This document shows, one piece after another, positions 1 to 8,469 of a stretch of DNA of 64,000 nucleotides (positions are counted from its first letter, which is position 1; each line of letters starts with the position of its first letter). A program made the translations under genes and the position numbers. Origin of the DNA: Solirubrobacterales bacterium (GTDB taxonomy: Bacteria > Actinomycetota > Thermoleophilia > Solirubrobacterales > Solirubrobacteraceae); assembly GCA_003133565.1 (NCBI GenBank), contig PKYB01000065.1, forward strand, positions 11,739 to 75,738, read 5' to 3'. The notes beneath the pieces are model-generated. The model was not told the origin of the DNA and made no database searches. It was given only the letters and a program-made list of their open reading frames with translations.

Positions 1-752
1 ACGGCGCGGTAGTTGCCGCGGTCAAAAAGCAACCGTTTCGTGTCCTCGACCGCTTGCGCGAGTGCGACGATCGCGCTGGCGATCCGCGCGTGCTTGGCCG
101 GTCTGCGCGTGGCGCTTCTTGCGATGTGGCGGGCAACGGCGGGAGTCGCCGCGAGTCCAGCTGCGGCTACGAGCGCTGGGAGCAGCGTGAGCAGCAGATT
201 GTGTGTGCCCGGCAGGACCCCGGCCGCCAGCGCGAGGCCGAAGCCGATGAGCGCGAGCCCGTCGACGGCTGTGTTGAGGAAGCTGAGGTTGAGCTGGCGC
301 TCCGCGATCAGCTTGGTCGGCATGCCGAAGCGGTGAAGGATCCAGGCTCCCACACCCGCGCCGCCCCAGGCGCCGCCGGGGACCAGCAGCCCGCCGCCCA
401 GCTGTGTCCACGCGACACGCTCGTCAGTCCGGTGACTGCGCCCATCGCCCGCCAGCAAATCGCCTGGGTCAACGATCACGTGCCAGGAAACCACGAAGCC
501 GATCTCCGAGATCACCTCGAGCGCGACCGCTCCGACGAGCCATTCCCAACGCACATGCTCGAGGCTCGCCAGCGCCTCCTTCAGGCTCGGCACAAGCTTG
601 AGCACCAGGTAGGCGAGCGCCAAGTACCCCAGCAGCTTCAGCATCGACCGACCGAGATGCCGCTTCTCGTGGCGGGTTGCGCGCTCGACCTGGGGGCGCC
701 CCATCGGCGCGCGTGCGGACCGCTCGACTCCCGCCTCGGCAGCGTTTTCCAC
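1..752 (-). CDS. LPG-synthase-type (UPF0104) membrane protein, 3'-truncated by the window
   Basis: About 250 residues are visible and the gene runs off the left edge. A hydrophobic segment follows a basic N-terminus (LKLLGYLALAYLVLKLVPSL), then come further membrane segments and a glycine-rich loop (QLGGGLLVPGGAWGGAGVGA) typical of the lysylphosphatidylglycerol-synthase transmembrane family. Members of that family are polytopic inner-membrane proteins acting in or near lipid modification. The GTG start at 752 is preceded by AGAGGGG nine bases upstream, and a TAA lies in frame just above it. It is divergent from the LLM oxidoreductase gene. The substrate cannot be told, and only the transmembrane part is visible, so I do not call it MprF. 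Confidence 0.7.
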   Translation of the reverse strand, partial: MENAAEAGVERSARAPMGRPQVERATRHEKRHLGRSMLKLLGYLALAYLVLKLVPSLKEALASLEHVRWEWLVGAVALEVISEIGFVVSWHVIVDPGDLLAGDGRSHRTDERVAWTQLGGGLLVPGGAWGGAGVGAWILHRFGMPTKLIAERQLNLSFLNTAVDGLALIGFGLALAAGVLPGTHNLLLTLLPALVAAAGLAATPAVARHIARSATRRPAKHARIASAIVALAQAVEDTKRLLFDRGNYRA

Positions 753-890
753 GCTCAACGACCCCTCTGCAGTAGCCCCACGCGCGCAGCATTACAGGCC
801 AAACAGTCTCGGCGCGATCGACCCCGGCGCGCCACCTTCGTTGCGCTTCACGGGTGCTCACGGGTCGGACACCTGACGCGAGCACGAATA

Positions 891-908
891 TACTTGCGCA
901 CGCAAGTA
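891..908. promoter_or_regulatory. Perfect 8-2-8 palindromic operator (MarR/HxlR-like)
   Basis: TACTTGCG-CA-CGCAAGTA is a perfect inverted repeat. It covers the place where a -35 would sit relative to the -10 TATACT (914-919) of the following flavoenzyme gene. The shape resembles MarR/HxlR-family operators (inference). No such regulator is adjacent, so the protein would be encoded elsewhere. Confidence 0.65.
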
Positions 909-913
909 GTTGC

Positions 914-919
914 TATACT
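914..919 (+). promoter_or_regulatory. -10 element of a probably leaderless promoter
   Basis: TATACT ends six bases before the ATG at 926, so transcription would begin at about the A of the start codon. The palindrome at 891-908 overlaps the -35 region, which suggests repression by steric block. Confidence 0.55.
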
Positions 920-925
920 GACGCT

Positions 926-1975
926 ATGGAACTTGGAATCGCAACCTTCGCGGACCTGGCCTCGGGTGTCAGCCCGAGCCAGCGCATGCGCGAGCTGATC
1001 GAGGAGGTCGAGCTAGCCGACCAGCTGGGGCTCGACGTTTTCGCGATCGGCGAGCACCACAGGCCGGACTTCCTCGTCTCCTCGCCGGCAACCGTCCTCG
1101 CTGCGGCCGCGGTGCGCACCGAGCGCATCCGGCTCGCGAGCGCCGTGACGGTGCTGAGCTCCGACGACCCGGTGCGCGTCTTCCAGCAGTTCGCCCATGT
1201 CGACCTGCTCTCCGGCGGACGCGCGGAGATCATCGCCGGGCGCGGCTCGTTCATCGAATCCTTTCCGCTCTTCGGCTACGACCTCGACGACTACGACGAG
1301 CTCTACGCCGAGAAGCTCGATCTGCTGCTGAAGATCCGCGAGAGCGAGTACGTGAGCTGGTCAGGGCGCCACCGCGCGCCGCTGACCAATGCCGGCGTCT
1401 GGCCGCGCCCGCTACAGGATCCACTACCGGTGTGGGTCGCGGTCGGCGGCTCGCCGAACTCGGTGGTGCGCGCCGGGACGCTCGGGCTGCCGCTGGCGAT
1501 CGCCATCATCGGCGGTCCCTACGCGCGCTTTGATCCGCTCGTGGATCTCTATCGCGAGGCCTTCGCCGCCGCCGGCCACGATCCAGCCGACGCGAGGATC
1601 GCGATCAACACCCACGCCTTCCTCGCCGAGACCTCGGCGAAGGCCGACAGCGCCTTTGCTCCGTCCTATCTCGCGATGATGAACCGCATCGGGCGCGAGC
1701 GCGGCTGGCCACCTTCCGGTCAGCGCGAGTACGAATCGCTGCGCTCCCCTGCGGGCGCGCTCGCCGTCGGCACACCCGATCAGGTCGCCGAGAAGATCCT
1801 TGCTGAGCACGCCCTGTTCGGCCACCAGCGCTATATCGCCCAGATGAGCGTCGGCGCGGTCGAGCACCGTGATGTCCTGCGCTCGATGGAGCTCTTCGGT
1901 AACGAGGTCGCGCCCGTGGTACGCGCCGAGGTCGCGCGGCGCGCCCCCGGCGCTGTGGCCACCGCACCGGTCTGA
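926..1975 (+). CDS. LLM class flavin-dependent oxidoreductase
   Basis: 349 residues, a bacterial-luciferase-like TIM-barrel enzyme using FMN or F420. The start [11 protein letters not shown], the EHH motif ([10 protein letters not shown]) and the [12 protein letters not shown] segment fit the CE1758-like subgroup of the luciferase-like monooxygenase family. The ATG at 926 is chosen because a -10 box lies six bases upstream and the protein begins exactly at the conserved first strand; an upstream in-frame start at 854 would run through the operator. The substrate is unknown. It is probably induced through the palindrome at 891-908. Confidence 0.85.
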   Translation: MELGIATFADLASGVSPSQRMRELIEEVELADQLGLDVFAIGEHHRPDFLVSSPATVLAAAAVRTERIRLASAVTVLSSDDPVRVFQQFAHVDLLSGGRAEIIAGRGSFIESFPLFGYDLDDYDELYAEKLDLLLKIRESEYVSWSGRHRAPLTNAGVWPRPLQDPLPVWVAVGGSPNSVVRAGTLGLPLAIAIIGGPYARFDPLVDLYREAFAAAGHDPADARIAINTHAFLAETSAKADSAFAPSYLAMMNRIGRERGWPPSGQREYESLRSPAGALAVGTPDQVAEKILAEHALFGHQRYIAQMSVGAVEHRDVLRSMELFGNEVAPVVRAEVARRAPGAVATAPV

Positions 1976-2018
1976 GCGCCCGCAAAAGTGCTAGGTAAGG
2001 CTGCTGTGGAGCGTCCTG

Positions 2019-3182
2019 ATGTCTGATGGGCTGACGAGCGCCGGGATCGCGCGGCTGCACGCCGCCGCTGAGCGGCATCTCGGCGCAACCGCCGTTCCGG
2101 GACTCGTGGCCCTCGTGGCGCGCGGCGAACAGGTTTATGTCGAGGCGCTCGGGAACCTCGCGCTCGACGGGGAACCGGTCGCGCGTGACTCGATCTTTCG
2201 CATCTCGTCGATGACCAAGCCGATCACCGCGGCGGCCACGCTTGCCGTCGTCGCCGAGGGACTCCTCGGGCTTGACGAACCAGTCGACCGACTCCTTCCC
2301 GAGCTCGCCGATCGTCGCGTGCTGCGGCGGATGGACGGCCCGCTCGCGGACACGGTCCCCGCGACCCGGGCGATCACGACGCGCGATCTGCTGACCTTCA
2401 CCTTCGGCTTCGGCATGCTGATGCGGATGTTCATGGCAGCCACGCCGTGGCCAGTCGTCGCGGCCGATGAGGAGCTCGGCCTCGCCACCGTCGGCCCGCC
2501 GAACCCCGCCGTGCAGCCCGACCCGGACACCTGGATCGCCCGCTTCGGCACGCTGCCGCTGCTGGCCCAGCCAGGCGAGCGCTGGCTCTACAACACCGGC
2601 TCCGCGGTGCTCGGCGTGTTGCTCGCGCGCGCCACCGGCCAGCCCTTCGCCGACGTGCTGCGCACGCGGATCTTCGAGCCGCTGGGGATGCGCGACACGG
2701 CCTTCTGGACGCCGCACACCAAGCGCCTGGCCACCGCCTACCAGCCGACGCCGGACGGGCTCGTTGTCTGGGATGAGCCGGACGCTGCCTGGAGCCGGCC
2801 GCCAGCGTTCTGCGACGGCGGCGCCGGCCTCGTTTCGACCGTCGATGACCTTCTCGCGTTCTCGCGCATGCTGCTCGCCGATGGCGCTCCGGTGCTATCG
2901 CCACGCGCCGCACGCGAGATGAAGACCGATCAGCTGACCGCGGCGCAGAAGGAGCACGGCGGCCTTGGCTTCGACTTCTTCGTCGGGCGCTCCTGGTCCT
3001 TTGGCCAGGTGGTCCTCGACAGCGGCGCCTTCGGCTGGGACGGCGGCTTCGGCTCCTCCTGGCTGACCGATCCGGCCGAGGAGCTGACGATGATCGTGCT
3101 CACGCAGCGCATGTTCGAGACCCACCAGGCGCCGGCGGTGCACGGTGACATCCAGGCGGCGGCGTACGCAGCGCTGAGCTGA
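2019..3182 (+). CDS. Serine beta-lactamase-like hydrolase (class C / esterase family)
   Basis: 387 residues with the active-site SxxK as S64-M-T-K67 and a YxN-type motif in WLYNTGSAVLG. Near the C-terminus FGWDGGFGSSW takes the place of the KTG box. Lack of a signal peptide and the glycine-rich third motif point to an esterase or D-aminopeptidase-like member rather than a true beta-lactamase. The gene follows the LLM oxidoreductase by about 40 bases on the same strand and may be co-transcribed. A hairpin follows the stop. Confidence 0.85.
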   Translation: MSDGLTSAGIARLHAAAERHLGATAVPGLVALVARGEQVYVEALGNLALDGEPVARDSIFRISSMTKPITAAATLAVVAEGLLGLDEPVDRLLPELADRRVLRRMDGPLADTVPATRAITTRDLLTFTFGFGMLMRMFMAATPWPVVAADEELGLATVGPPNPAVQPDPDTWIARFGTLPLLAQPGERWLYNTGSAVLGVLLARATGQPFADVLRTRIFEPLGMRDTAFWTPHTKRLATAYQPTPDGLVVWDEPDAAWSRPPAFCDGGAGLVSTVDDLLAFSRMLLADGAPVLSPRAAREMKTDQLTAAQKEHGGLGFDFFVGRSWSFGQVVLDSGAFGWDGGFGSSWLTDPAEELTMIVLTQRMFETHQAPAVHGDIQAAAYAALS

Positions 3183-3184
3183 GT

Positions 3185-3208
3185 CAGCCACCGCCACGAC
3201 GGTGGCTG
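3185..3208. terminator. Bidirectional terminator hairpin
   Basis: A 9-bp stem, CAGCCACCG paired with CGGTGGCTG over a six-base loop, lies between the convergent serine hydrolase and MFS genes. There is no T-tract on either side. Confidence 0.6.
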
Positions 3209-3213
3209 GCGGA

Positions 3214-4839
3214 TCAGGCCGCTCCGGCGGCGGCCGGCGAATTGACAGCGGCCTGCGTGCTGTCCAGTGGCCGGCCGGCGAGTGCTCCGCCCGAGCAGTC
3301 CTCGCTGCGCACGCGGCGCTGGGGGTTTCGGATTCCCGCAAGGCCGAGCAGCCCACCGAGTGCGACGAGCACCACGGCGATGCCGATTCCAACGTGGAAC
3401 GCGTGCACCGAAGCCGCCTGCACCGCGCGCGCGACCTGGACGCCGGCGCGCGCGGGGTCGACGCGGGCGAGCGTCTGCTTGCGGGCTTCGGCGAGCGCGC
3501 GAGCGGCCAGCGGCGAGAGTCGGATGTGCTCGAGGCTTCGGCTGAGCGTTGCGCTGAACTGGGCGGAGATGACCGCTCCGACTGCGGCGATCGCGACCAG
3601 GCTGGCGATGCGCGCGATCGCGTTGTTGACGCCGGAGGCGATGCCGGCATTCGATTCGTCAGCGTCAGACAGCACCGTCGCGGTGAGTGGGGCGACCGTC
3701 GCGGCGAGTCCGATCGAGAACAGCACCAGCGCAGGGAGGAGGTCGGTGAAGTAGTCGAGATGGGCGTGCAAGCGGAGCATCAGCGCGAGTCCGGCCGCCG
3801 CGACTAGCGGTCCGAGGCCCATGAAGAGCCGCGGCCCGACGCGGTCGGCGATCCGCCCCATGCGCTTGGAGAGGAGGAACATCACGATCGTCGAGGGCAT
3901 CAGCGCGAGACCGGCCTGCAGCGCGCGGTAGCCGGCGACCTCCTGGAGGAAGAGCACGAGCAGGAATAACGTGACGCCGAGGCCGCCGTACATTGCAAAC
4001 GTCTGCACGTTCCCGACGGAGAAGTTCCGCCGCCTGAAGAGGCCAGGCGGCAGCATTGGCGCCGGCGTGCGCCGCTCGTGCTCCAAGAACGCGGCGAGCA
4101 GCAGCAAACCGCCAAACCCGGGCGCCCACACCTGGGGGCTGCTCCAGCCGACGGCCGGCTCACGGATCAGCGCCAACACCGGGCCGGCGAGGCCGAAAAA
4201 CGTGAGCGCGGCGCCGAGCCAGTCGACGCGCGCGTGCGTAGCGCCGCGAGCCCGCGCGGGCACGGCGAGCGACACCAGCACCAGCGTCACAAGGACGAAC
4301 GGAACGTTGACGGCGAAGATCAGCCGCCAGGAGACCGCATCAACGAGATAGCCACCGGCGAGCGGCCCAACGACAGTCGCAATCCCGGCCCATGCCGTCC
4401 ACGAACCGACCGCGGCTGCACGCTCCTGGCGCGGGAATGCCGCCACGATCACGGCCAGCGCGCTCGGAGTCAGCAGCGCCCCGAAAGCGCCCTGCAGCGC
4501 GCGGCAGGCAACCAGCACGCCGATGCTGGGGGCGACCGCGCAAAGCAGTGAGACGACGCCGAAGCCGCCGACGCCGAGCGAGAACACGCGCCGCTCGCCG
4601 AACACGTCGCCGAGCGAGCCGCCGATCAGGATCAACGAGCCGAGCGAGAGCAGGTAGGCGTTGGACACCCACTGCTGGCCCGCCAGCCCACCGCCGAGGT
4701 CGGCGCGGATCGCGGGCAGCGCGACGTTGACGGCCGTCGCATCCAACCCCGTCACGAACGAGCCCATGATTGCCGCGAGCAGCGCGAGCCGCTTGCGGCG
4801 TGCCGTCACGGTGAGCAAGGGGTGTGTGCTGGCGCGCAC
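3214..4839 (-). CDS. MFS drug exporter, DHA2 (14-TM, EmrB/QacA) type
   Basis: 541 residues, highly hydrophobic. The first membrane helix carries LDATAVNVALPAI, a DHA2 signature, followed by GGSLGDVFGERR (motif A). Members are proton-driven exporters of lipophilic or redox-active compounds. The start is GTG at 4839. The gene lies 57 bases downstream of the DUF5519 gene on the same strand, with no obvious promoter between, so it probably belongs to the SoxR-controlled transcript starting near 5271. Confidence 0.88.
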   Translation of the reverse strand: MRASTHPLLTVTARRKRLALLAAIMGSFVTGLDATAVNVALPAIRADLGGGLAGQQWVSNAYLLSLGSLILIGGSLGDVFGERRVFSLGVGGFGVVSLLCAVAPSIGVLVACRALQGAFGALLTPSALAVIVAAFPRQERAAAVGSWTAWAGIATVVGPLAGGYLVDAVSWRLIFAVNVPFVLVTLVLVSLAVPARARGATHARVDWLGAALTFFGLAGPVLALIREPAVGWSSPQVWAPGFGGLLLLAAFLEHERRTPAPMLPPGLFRRRNFSVGNVQTFAMYGGLGVTLFLLVLFLQEVAGYRALQAGLALMPSTIVMFLLSKRMGRIADRVGPRLFMGLGPLVAAAGLALMLRLHAHLDYFTDLLPALVLFSIGLAATVAPLTATVLSDADESNAGIASGVNNAIARIASLVAIAAVGAVISAQFSATLSRSLEHIRLSPLAARALAEARKQTLARVDPARAGVQVARAVQAASVHAFHVGIGIAVVLVALGGLLGLAGIRNPQRRVRSEDCSGGALAGRPLDSTQAAVNSPAAAGAA

Positions 4840-4896
4840 ATGAACATCCTCTCGCTCCAGCAGGGCGCCCGCAAAACGGGCGCACCGCGCGGCTGC

Positions 4897-5238
4897 TTAT
4901 CGCTGCGCCCCGACCCGCTCACTCAGACGGTCGTAGTTCAATCGCATCAGCTCGATCACGTCGCGGACGTCGCGCTCGCCGGCGATCCTCCGCGCGGCCG
5001 GACCTTCCCTGTCAGGAAAGACGGGGTGGGGGACGATCCGGCCCTCCGCCATCAGCTCGGCCCAGACGCTCTTGGGGAAGACGAAGTGGGCCGCATGGTC
5101 GCTATGCAGGTGGCCGATCTCCCGCTGGCCGACCTTGAACGCAAACTCGCCGCGTGTACCCCAACCCGCCTCTACACCGTCCCACGAGGTGACCGTCTCT
5201 GTGATCTGCTCGCTTGCTGACCGTGCCGTCGTCGTCAT
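4897..5238 (-). CDS. DUF5519 ('luciferase' domain) family protein
   Basis: 113 residues. The core GQREIGHLHSDHAAHFVFPK with a following HPVFPD matches the small DUF5519 family, named for similarity to part of a luciferase; its function is unknown. The ATG at 5238 has a strong GAGGAGG Shine-Dalgarno at 5244-5250. Its promoter contains the SoxR box, so it should respond to redox-cycling compounds and may modify or bind the compound exported by the downstream MFS protein (inference). Confidence 0.8.
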   Translation of the reverse strand: MTTTARSASEQITETVTSWDGVEAGWGTRGEFAFKVGQREIGHLHSDHAAHFVFPKSVWAELMAEGRIVPHPVFPDREGPAARRIAGERDVRDVIELMRLNYDRLSERVGAQR

Positions 5239-5277
5239 CTGCGCCTCCTCAGCGTCACTCGACCCAACCAGAACACC

Positions 5278-5308
5278 AGCCTACAAGCTCAAGTTAACTT
5301 GAAGTCAA
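5278..5308 (-). promoter_or_regulatory. SoxR-controlled promoter with 19-bp spacer
   Basis: On the minus strand TTGACT (5308-5303) and TAGGCT (5283-5278) are separated by exactly 19 bp, the stretched spacing used by MerR-type activators. The spacer contains TCAAGTTAACTTGA (5289-5302), the invariant core of the SoxR box; the 18-bp site at 5287-5304 matches the enterobacterial soxS operator at 16 of 18 positions. It drives the DUF5519-MFS genes and lies just upstream of soxR. Confidence 0.88.
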
Positions 5309-5333
5309 GCGCCGAACCTGATTTTCTGCATCC

Positions 5334-5783
5334 GTGGAGTCCGTGCTCACGATCGGCGAGGTCGCGCGCCGCAGCGGTGTCGCCACCTCCGCACTGCGCT
5401 TCTATGAGCAACGCGGCCTGATCGCCTCGCAGCGAGCCGGCTCGGGACACCGTCGCTACGCGCGTGCGGTACTGCGCCGCATCGCCTTCATCGTCTTTGC
5501 CCAGCACGTCGGCCTGACGCTCGATGAGATCGGCACCGAGCTCGCCAAGCTGCCCGCCGATCGCGCCCCCACGCGCCGCGACTGGTCGCACCTGTCGACC
5601 AAGTGGACAGCCCGGATCGACGAGAACATCGCCGAGCTCGAGCGCCTGCGAGCGGGGCTGACCGAATGCATCGGCTGCGGCTGCCTCTCGCTCGAGCGCT
5701 GCAAGTTCACCAACCCCGACGACCGCGCCGCCCGCTTCGGTCCCGGTCCGCGGTACTGGATCGGCGACGCGCCACTACTCTAA
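5334..5783 (+). CDS. soxR: Redox-sensing MerR-family activator SoxR
   Basis: 149 residues. An N-terminal MerR winged helix (LTIGEVARRSGVATSALRFY) is followed by a coiled dimerisation helix and a [2Fe-2S] cluster motif C112-x2-C115-x-C117-x5-C123, the SoxR hallmark. The GTG at 5334 is used; GTG at 5343 is possible. SoxR activates its target when the cluster is oxidised by redox-active molecules. In actinobacteria it typically controls transporters and modifying enzymes rather than soxS. The divergent SoxR box makes the DUF5519-MFS genes the obvious target. Confidence 0.95.
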   Translation: MESVLTIGEVARRSGVATSALRFYEQRGLIASQRAGSGHRRYARAVLRRIAFIVFAQHVGLTLDEIGTELAKLPADRAPTRRDWSHLSTKWTARIDENIAELERLRAGLTECIGCGCLSLERCKFTNPDDRAARFGPGPRYWIGDAPLL

Positions 5784-5921
5784 CACGCGGATTCTGGGGG
5801 CGGTCTGCGTGATTCGCGACCGTCGCTCTTCACGACCACGCGCTCGCCCACGACCGAGCGATCGCCAGCTGCCGATCGCCCGGCCCTGACCCGACCCTCG
5901 CAACTTCCTACTCTTTGCCTG

Positions 5922-8282
5922 ATGGCCGAACACGAGCGAGTGTCTCTGCATCCTCTGGCGTGGCTCCGCGCCCGTGATCCCGGCCTGATGGCGCTCCGCC
6001 GCGCCGGGCGCGCGGCGATCGTCATGCCCGGGATGTTCGCCCTCGGCGACAAGGTCATCGGCAACCCGACCGTTGCGACCTTCGCGGCCTTTGGCGCCTT
6101 CGCGATGCTGCTGCTGGTCGACTTCGGCGGTCCGATGCGCGACCGCCTGCGAGCACAGGCTCTGCTGGCCGTCGTCGAGGGCGTTTTCGTCGCTGTCGCG
6201 ACGCTCGCTTCGCACTCGCTGGCCCTCGCCGTCATCGCGACGGCGCTCGTCGGCTTCGCTGTGCTGTTCTCGGGCGTCGTCAGCTCCGTCCTTGCCGGCG
6301 CCACGACATCGCTGCTGCTGGCGTTCATCCTGCCCGTCTCGCGCGCCGCCACGGCGTCGGCGATTCCCGACCGCCTCGCCGGCTGGGGCCTCGCCTCCGC
6401 CGCCGCGCTGCTCGCCATCGGGCTCTTATGGCCGGCGCCGGCGCGCGACCCGCTGCGTGTCCAGGCGATCGCGGCGTGCCGGGCGCTCGCGGCGAGGCTG
6501 CGCGCCGACGCCGCCCTCGTGCTTGGCGGCCCGGAGGCGCCGAGCAAAGAGCAGCACGAAGCCGCGGTGGCCGAGGCGAGCTCGGCGGTAGCCGAGCTCC
6601 GCCGAGCCTTCTTCGCCACCCCCTATCGCCCGACCGGGCTGACCACAGCGGCGCGCATGGTCGTGCGCCTGGTCGACGAGCTGACCTGGCTCGATGAGAT
6701 CGTGCTCGCGTCCGCACCACGTCGCGACGGCAAGCCTGCGCCGCGTCCGGTCTGCGAGGCGAGGGCCGCCGCCGCGTCCGTGCTCGACGCCGCCGCGGGC
6801 CTCCTCGAGACTCCGCGCGCACCCTCCACCGAGTTGAACGCCGCCCTCGCCGCGCTCGCGGCCTCGGTTGGCGCACTCGAGGGCGGCGACGCCCTCGACC
6901 TGCCGGGCGACAAGGCGCCACGGCGCTCGAACGGACGCGCGCTGGACGCCCGGATCCACGAGTTCATCACCTCGCTCGACCCGAGCTTCAGGGCGCTCGA
7001 GCTGGGCTTCGTCGTCACCCAGATCGCCGCCAACGTCGACGTGGCGGCCGCCGCCGAACGCCGCAGCTGGCCGGCCAAACTCATCGGACGAACACCCGAA
7101 GGATCGTCCACCACCGCGCTGTCGGCCGCGCACGAGCGCGCCGCCGCCCACGTCGAGCGCCACTCCGTTTGGCTCCACAACAGCCTCCGCGGCGCCGCCG
7201 GCCTCGGCCTCGCGGTCCTCGTCGCCCAGCTCACCGGCGTGCAGCACTCCTTCTGGGTCATCCTCGGCGCTCTGTCGGTGCTGCGCTCGAACGCTCTCAG
7301 CACCGGCCAGAACGTGCTGCGCGGATTGCTCGGAACTGCGATCGGCTTCGCCGTCGGCGGCGGTCTCGTCGCGCTGATCGGCACCAACACGGTCTTGCTC
7401 TGGCTTCTGCTGCCGCTCGCGGTCCTGATGGCCGGTCTCGCCCCGGCAGCTATCTCCTTCGCCGCCGGCCAAGCCGCCTTCACGCTGACGCTCTTGATCC
7501 TCTACAACATCATCGCCCCCGCCGGCTGGCAGGTCGGCCTCGTCCGCGTCGAGGACATCGCGCTCGGCGGTGGCGTCAGCCTCGTCGTCGGCTTGCTGCT
7601 CTGGCCCCGCGGCGCCGGCGCTGCTCTCGGCACCGCTCTCGCCGGGGCCTACACCGACAGCGCCCGCTACCTCGCCCGCGCGGTCGAGTACGGGATGGGC
7701 CGCTGCGACCGCGGCTCGCCAACCCTGCCGCCACCGACGGCCGAGGCGACGCGTTCGGCAGCTGCCTCCCGCCGGCTCGATGACACCTTCCGCGGCTACC
7801 TCGCCGAGCGCGGCGCCAAGCTCGTGCCGCTCGCGGAGGTGACGAGCCTTGTCACCGGCGTGACTGGTCTTCGCCTCGCCGGCGACGCCGTGCTCGACCT
7901 CTGGCAGCGCGACAGCGCCTCGGACGGCGACCGCGCCGCCACGCGCGAGCAGCTGCTCGCCTCAGCCGCGCTGATGCTCGACTGGTACACGGGCTTCGCG
8001 GCGGGCCTCGCCGGCATCGCCACAGTCCCCGAGCCGCTCCACGCCGACGAGCTCGCCGACGGCCGTCTGATCGAGGCGGTGAGCCAAGACCTCCGTCGCG
8101 AGGACGGGCACGCCAGCGCCACCGCCGCGCGCATGATCTGGACCGGCGACCATCTCGACGCCGCCCGCCGCCTGCAGCCGAGCCTCGTCGAACCCGCCCG
8201 CGCCGTCGCCAGCGAGCGCAGCAGCACAGCCCAGCTCCGAGCGTTGCTCCCCTGGCTCGCGGCGGTCGAGAAGACCACGTAG
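5922..8282 (+). CDS. FUSC-family membrane protein (aromatic-compound exporter-like)
   Basis: 786 residues in two halves, each a cluster of membrane helices followed by a soluble helical part. The second half carries the FUSC-type core (GVQHSFWVILGALSVLRSNA, then LRGLLGTAIGFAVGG). Related proteins such as YccS and AaeB are inner-membrane pumps or channels. The ATG at 5922 follows a weak upstream region. A second FUSC protein follows about 190 bases downstream, so the pair may work together. Substrate unknown. Confidence 0.8.
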   Translation: MAEHERVSLHPLAWLRARDPGLMALRRAGRAAIVMPGMFALGDKVIGNPTVATFAAFGAFAMLLLVDFGGPMRDRLRAQALLAVVEGVFVAVATLASHSLALAVIATALVGFAVLFSGVVSSVLAGATTSLLLAFILPVSRAATASAIPDRLAGWGLASAAALLAIGLLWPAPARDPLRVQAIAACRALAARLRADAALVLGGPEAPSKEQHEAAVAEASSAVAELRRAFFATPYRPTGLTTAARMVVRLVDELTWLDEIVLASAPRRDGKPAPRPVCEARAAAASVLDAAAGLLETPRAPSTELNAALAALAASVGALEGGDALDLPGDKAPRRSNGRALDARIHEFITSLDPSFRALELGFVVTQIAANVDVAAAAERRSWPAKLIGRTPEGSSTTALSAAHERAAAHVERHSVWLHNSLRGAAGLGLAVLVAQLTGVQHSFWVILGALSVLRSNALSTGQNVLRGLLGTAIGFAVGGGLVALIGTNTVLLWLLLPLAVLMAGLAPAAISFAAGQAAFTLTLLILYNIIAPAGWQVGLVRVEDIALGGGVSLVVGLLLWPRGAGAALGTALAGAYTDSARYLARAVEYGMGRCDRGSPTLPPPTAEATRSAAASRRLDDTFRGYLAERGAKLVPLAEVTSLVTGVTGLRLAGDAVLDLWQRDSASDGDRAATREQLLASAALMLDWYTGFAAGLAGIATVPEPLHADELADGRLIEAVSQDLRREDGHASATAARMIWTGDHLDAARRLQPSLVEPARAVASERSSTAQLRALLPWLAAVEKTT

Positions 8283-8469
8283 GTCGCCCGAAGCCAGCGG
8301 CCCGGACCAGGCCCGACGCGGATTTTGACCGCATCGCCGCGGTGACGGGCCAGCCCTGCGCTTGGGTTGTCCCCGCCGGCTCGCTCGACTGAGAACGCTC
8401 GCGCCGCCGCTCGCCCCGCCCCTCGCCCCGCGCCGCCCCTCGCCTCGCGCGCGCTGCAATAGTCCCGCC

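Noticed and set aside
1605-2717. Antisense frame of 370 codons opposite the LLM and serine-hydrolase genes
   Set aside because: Spans two unrelated sense genes and their intergenic gap, arginine-rich, no motif.
2019-3182. Naming the serine hydrolase an AmpC beta-lactamase
   Set aside because: No signal peptide and no KTG box; SxxK and YxN alone fit many esterases and peptidases.
3245-4840. Plus-strand frames opposite the MFS gene
   Set aside because: Several fragmented frames without motifs; the minus-strand frame has a full DHA2 pattern.
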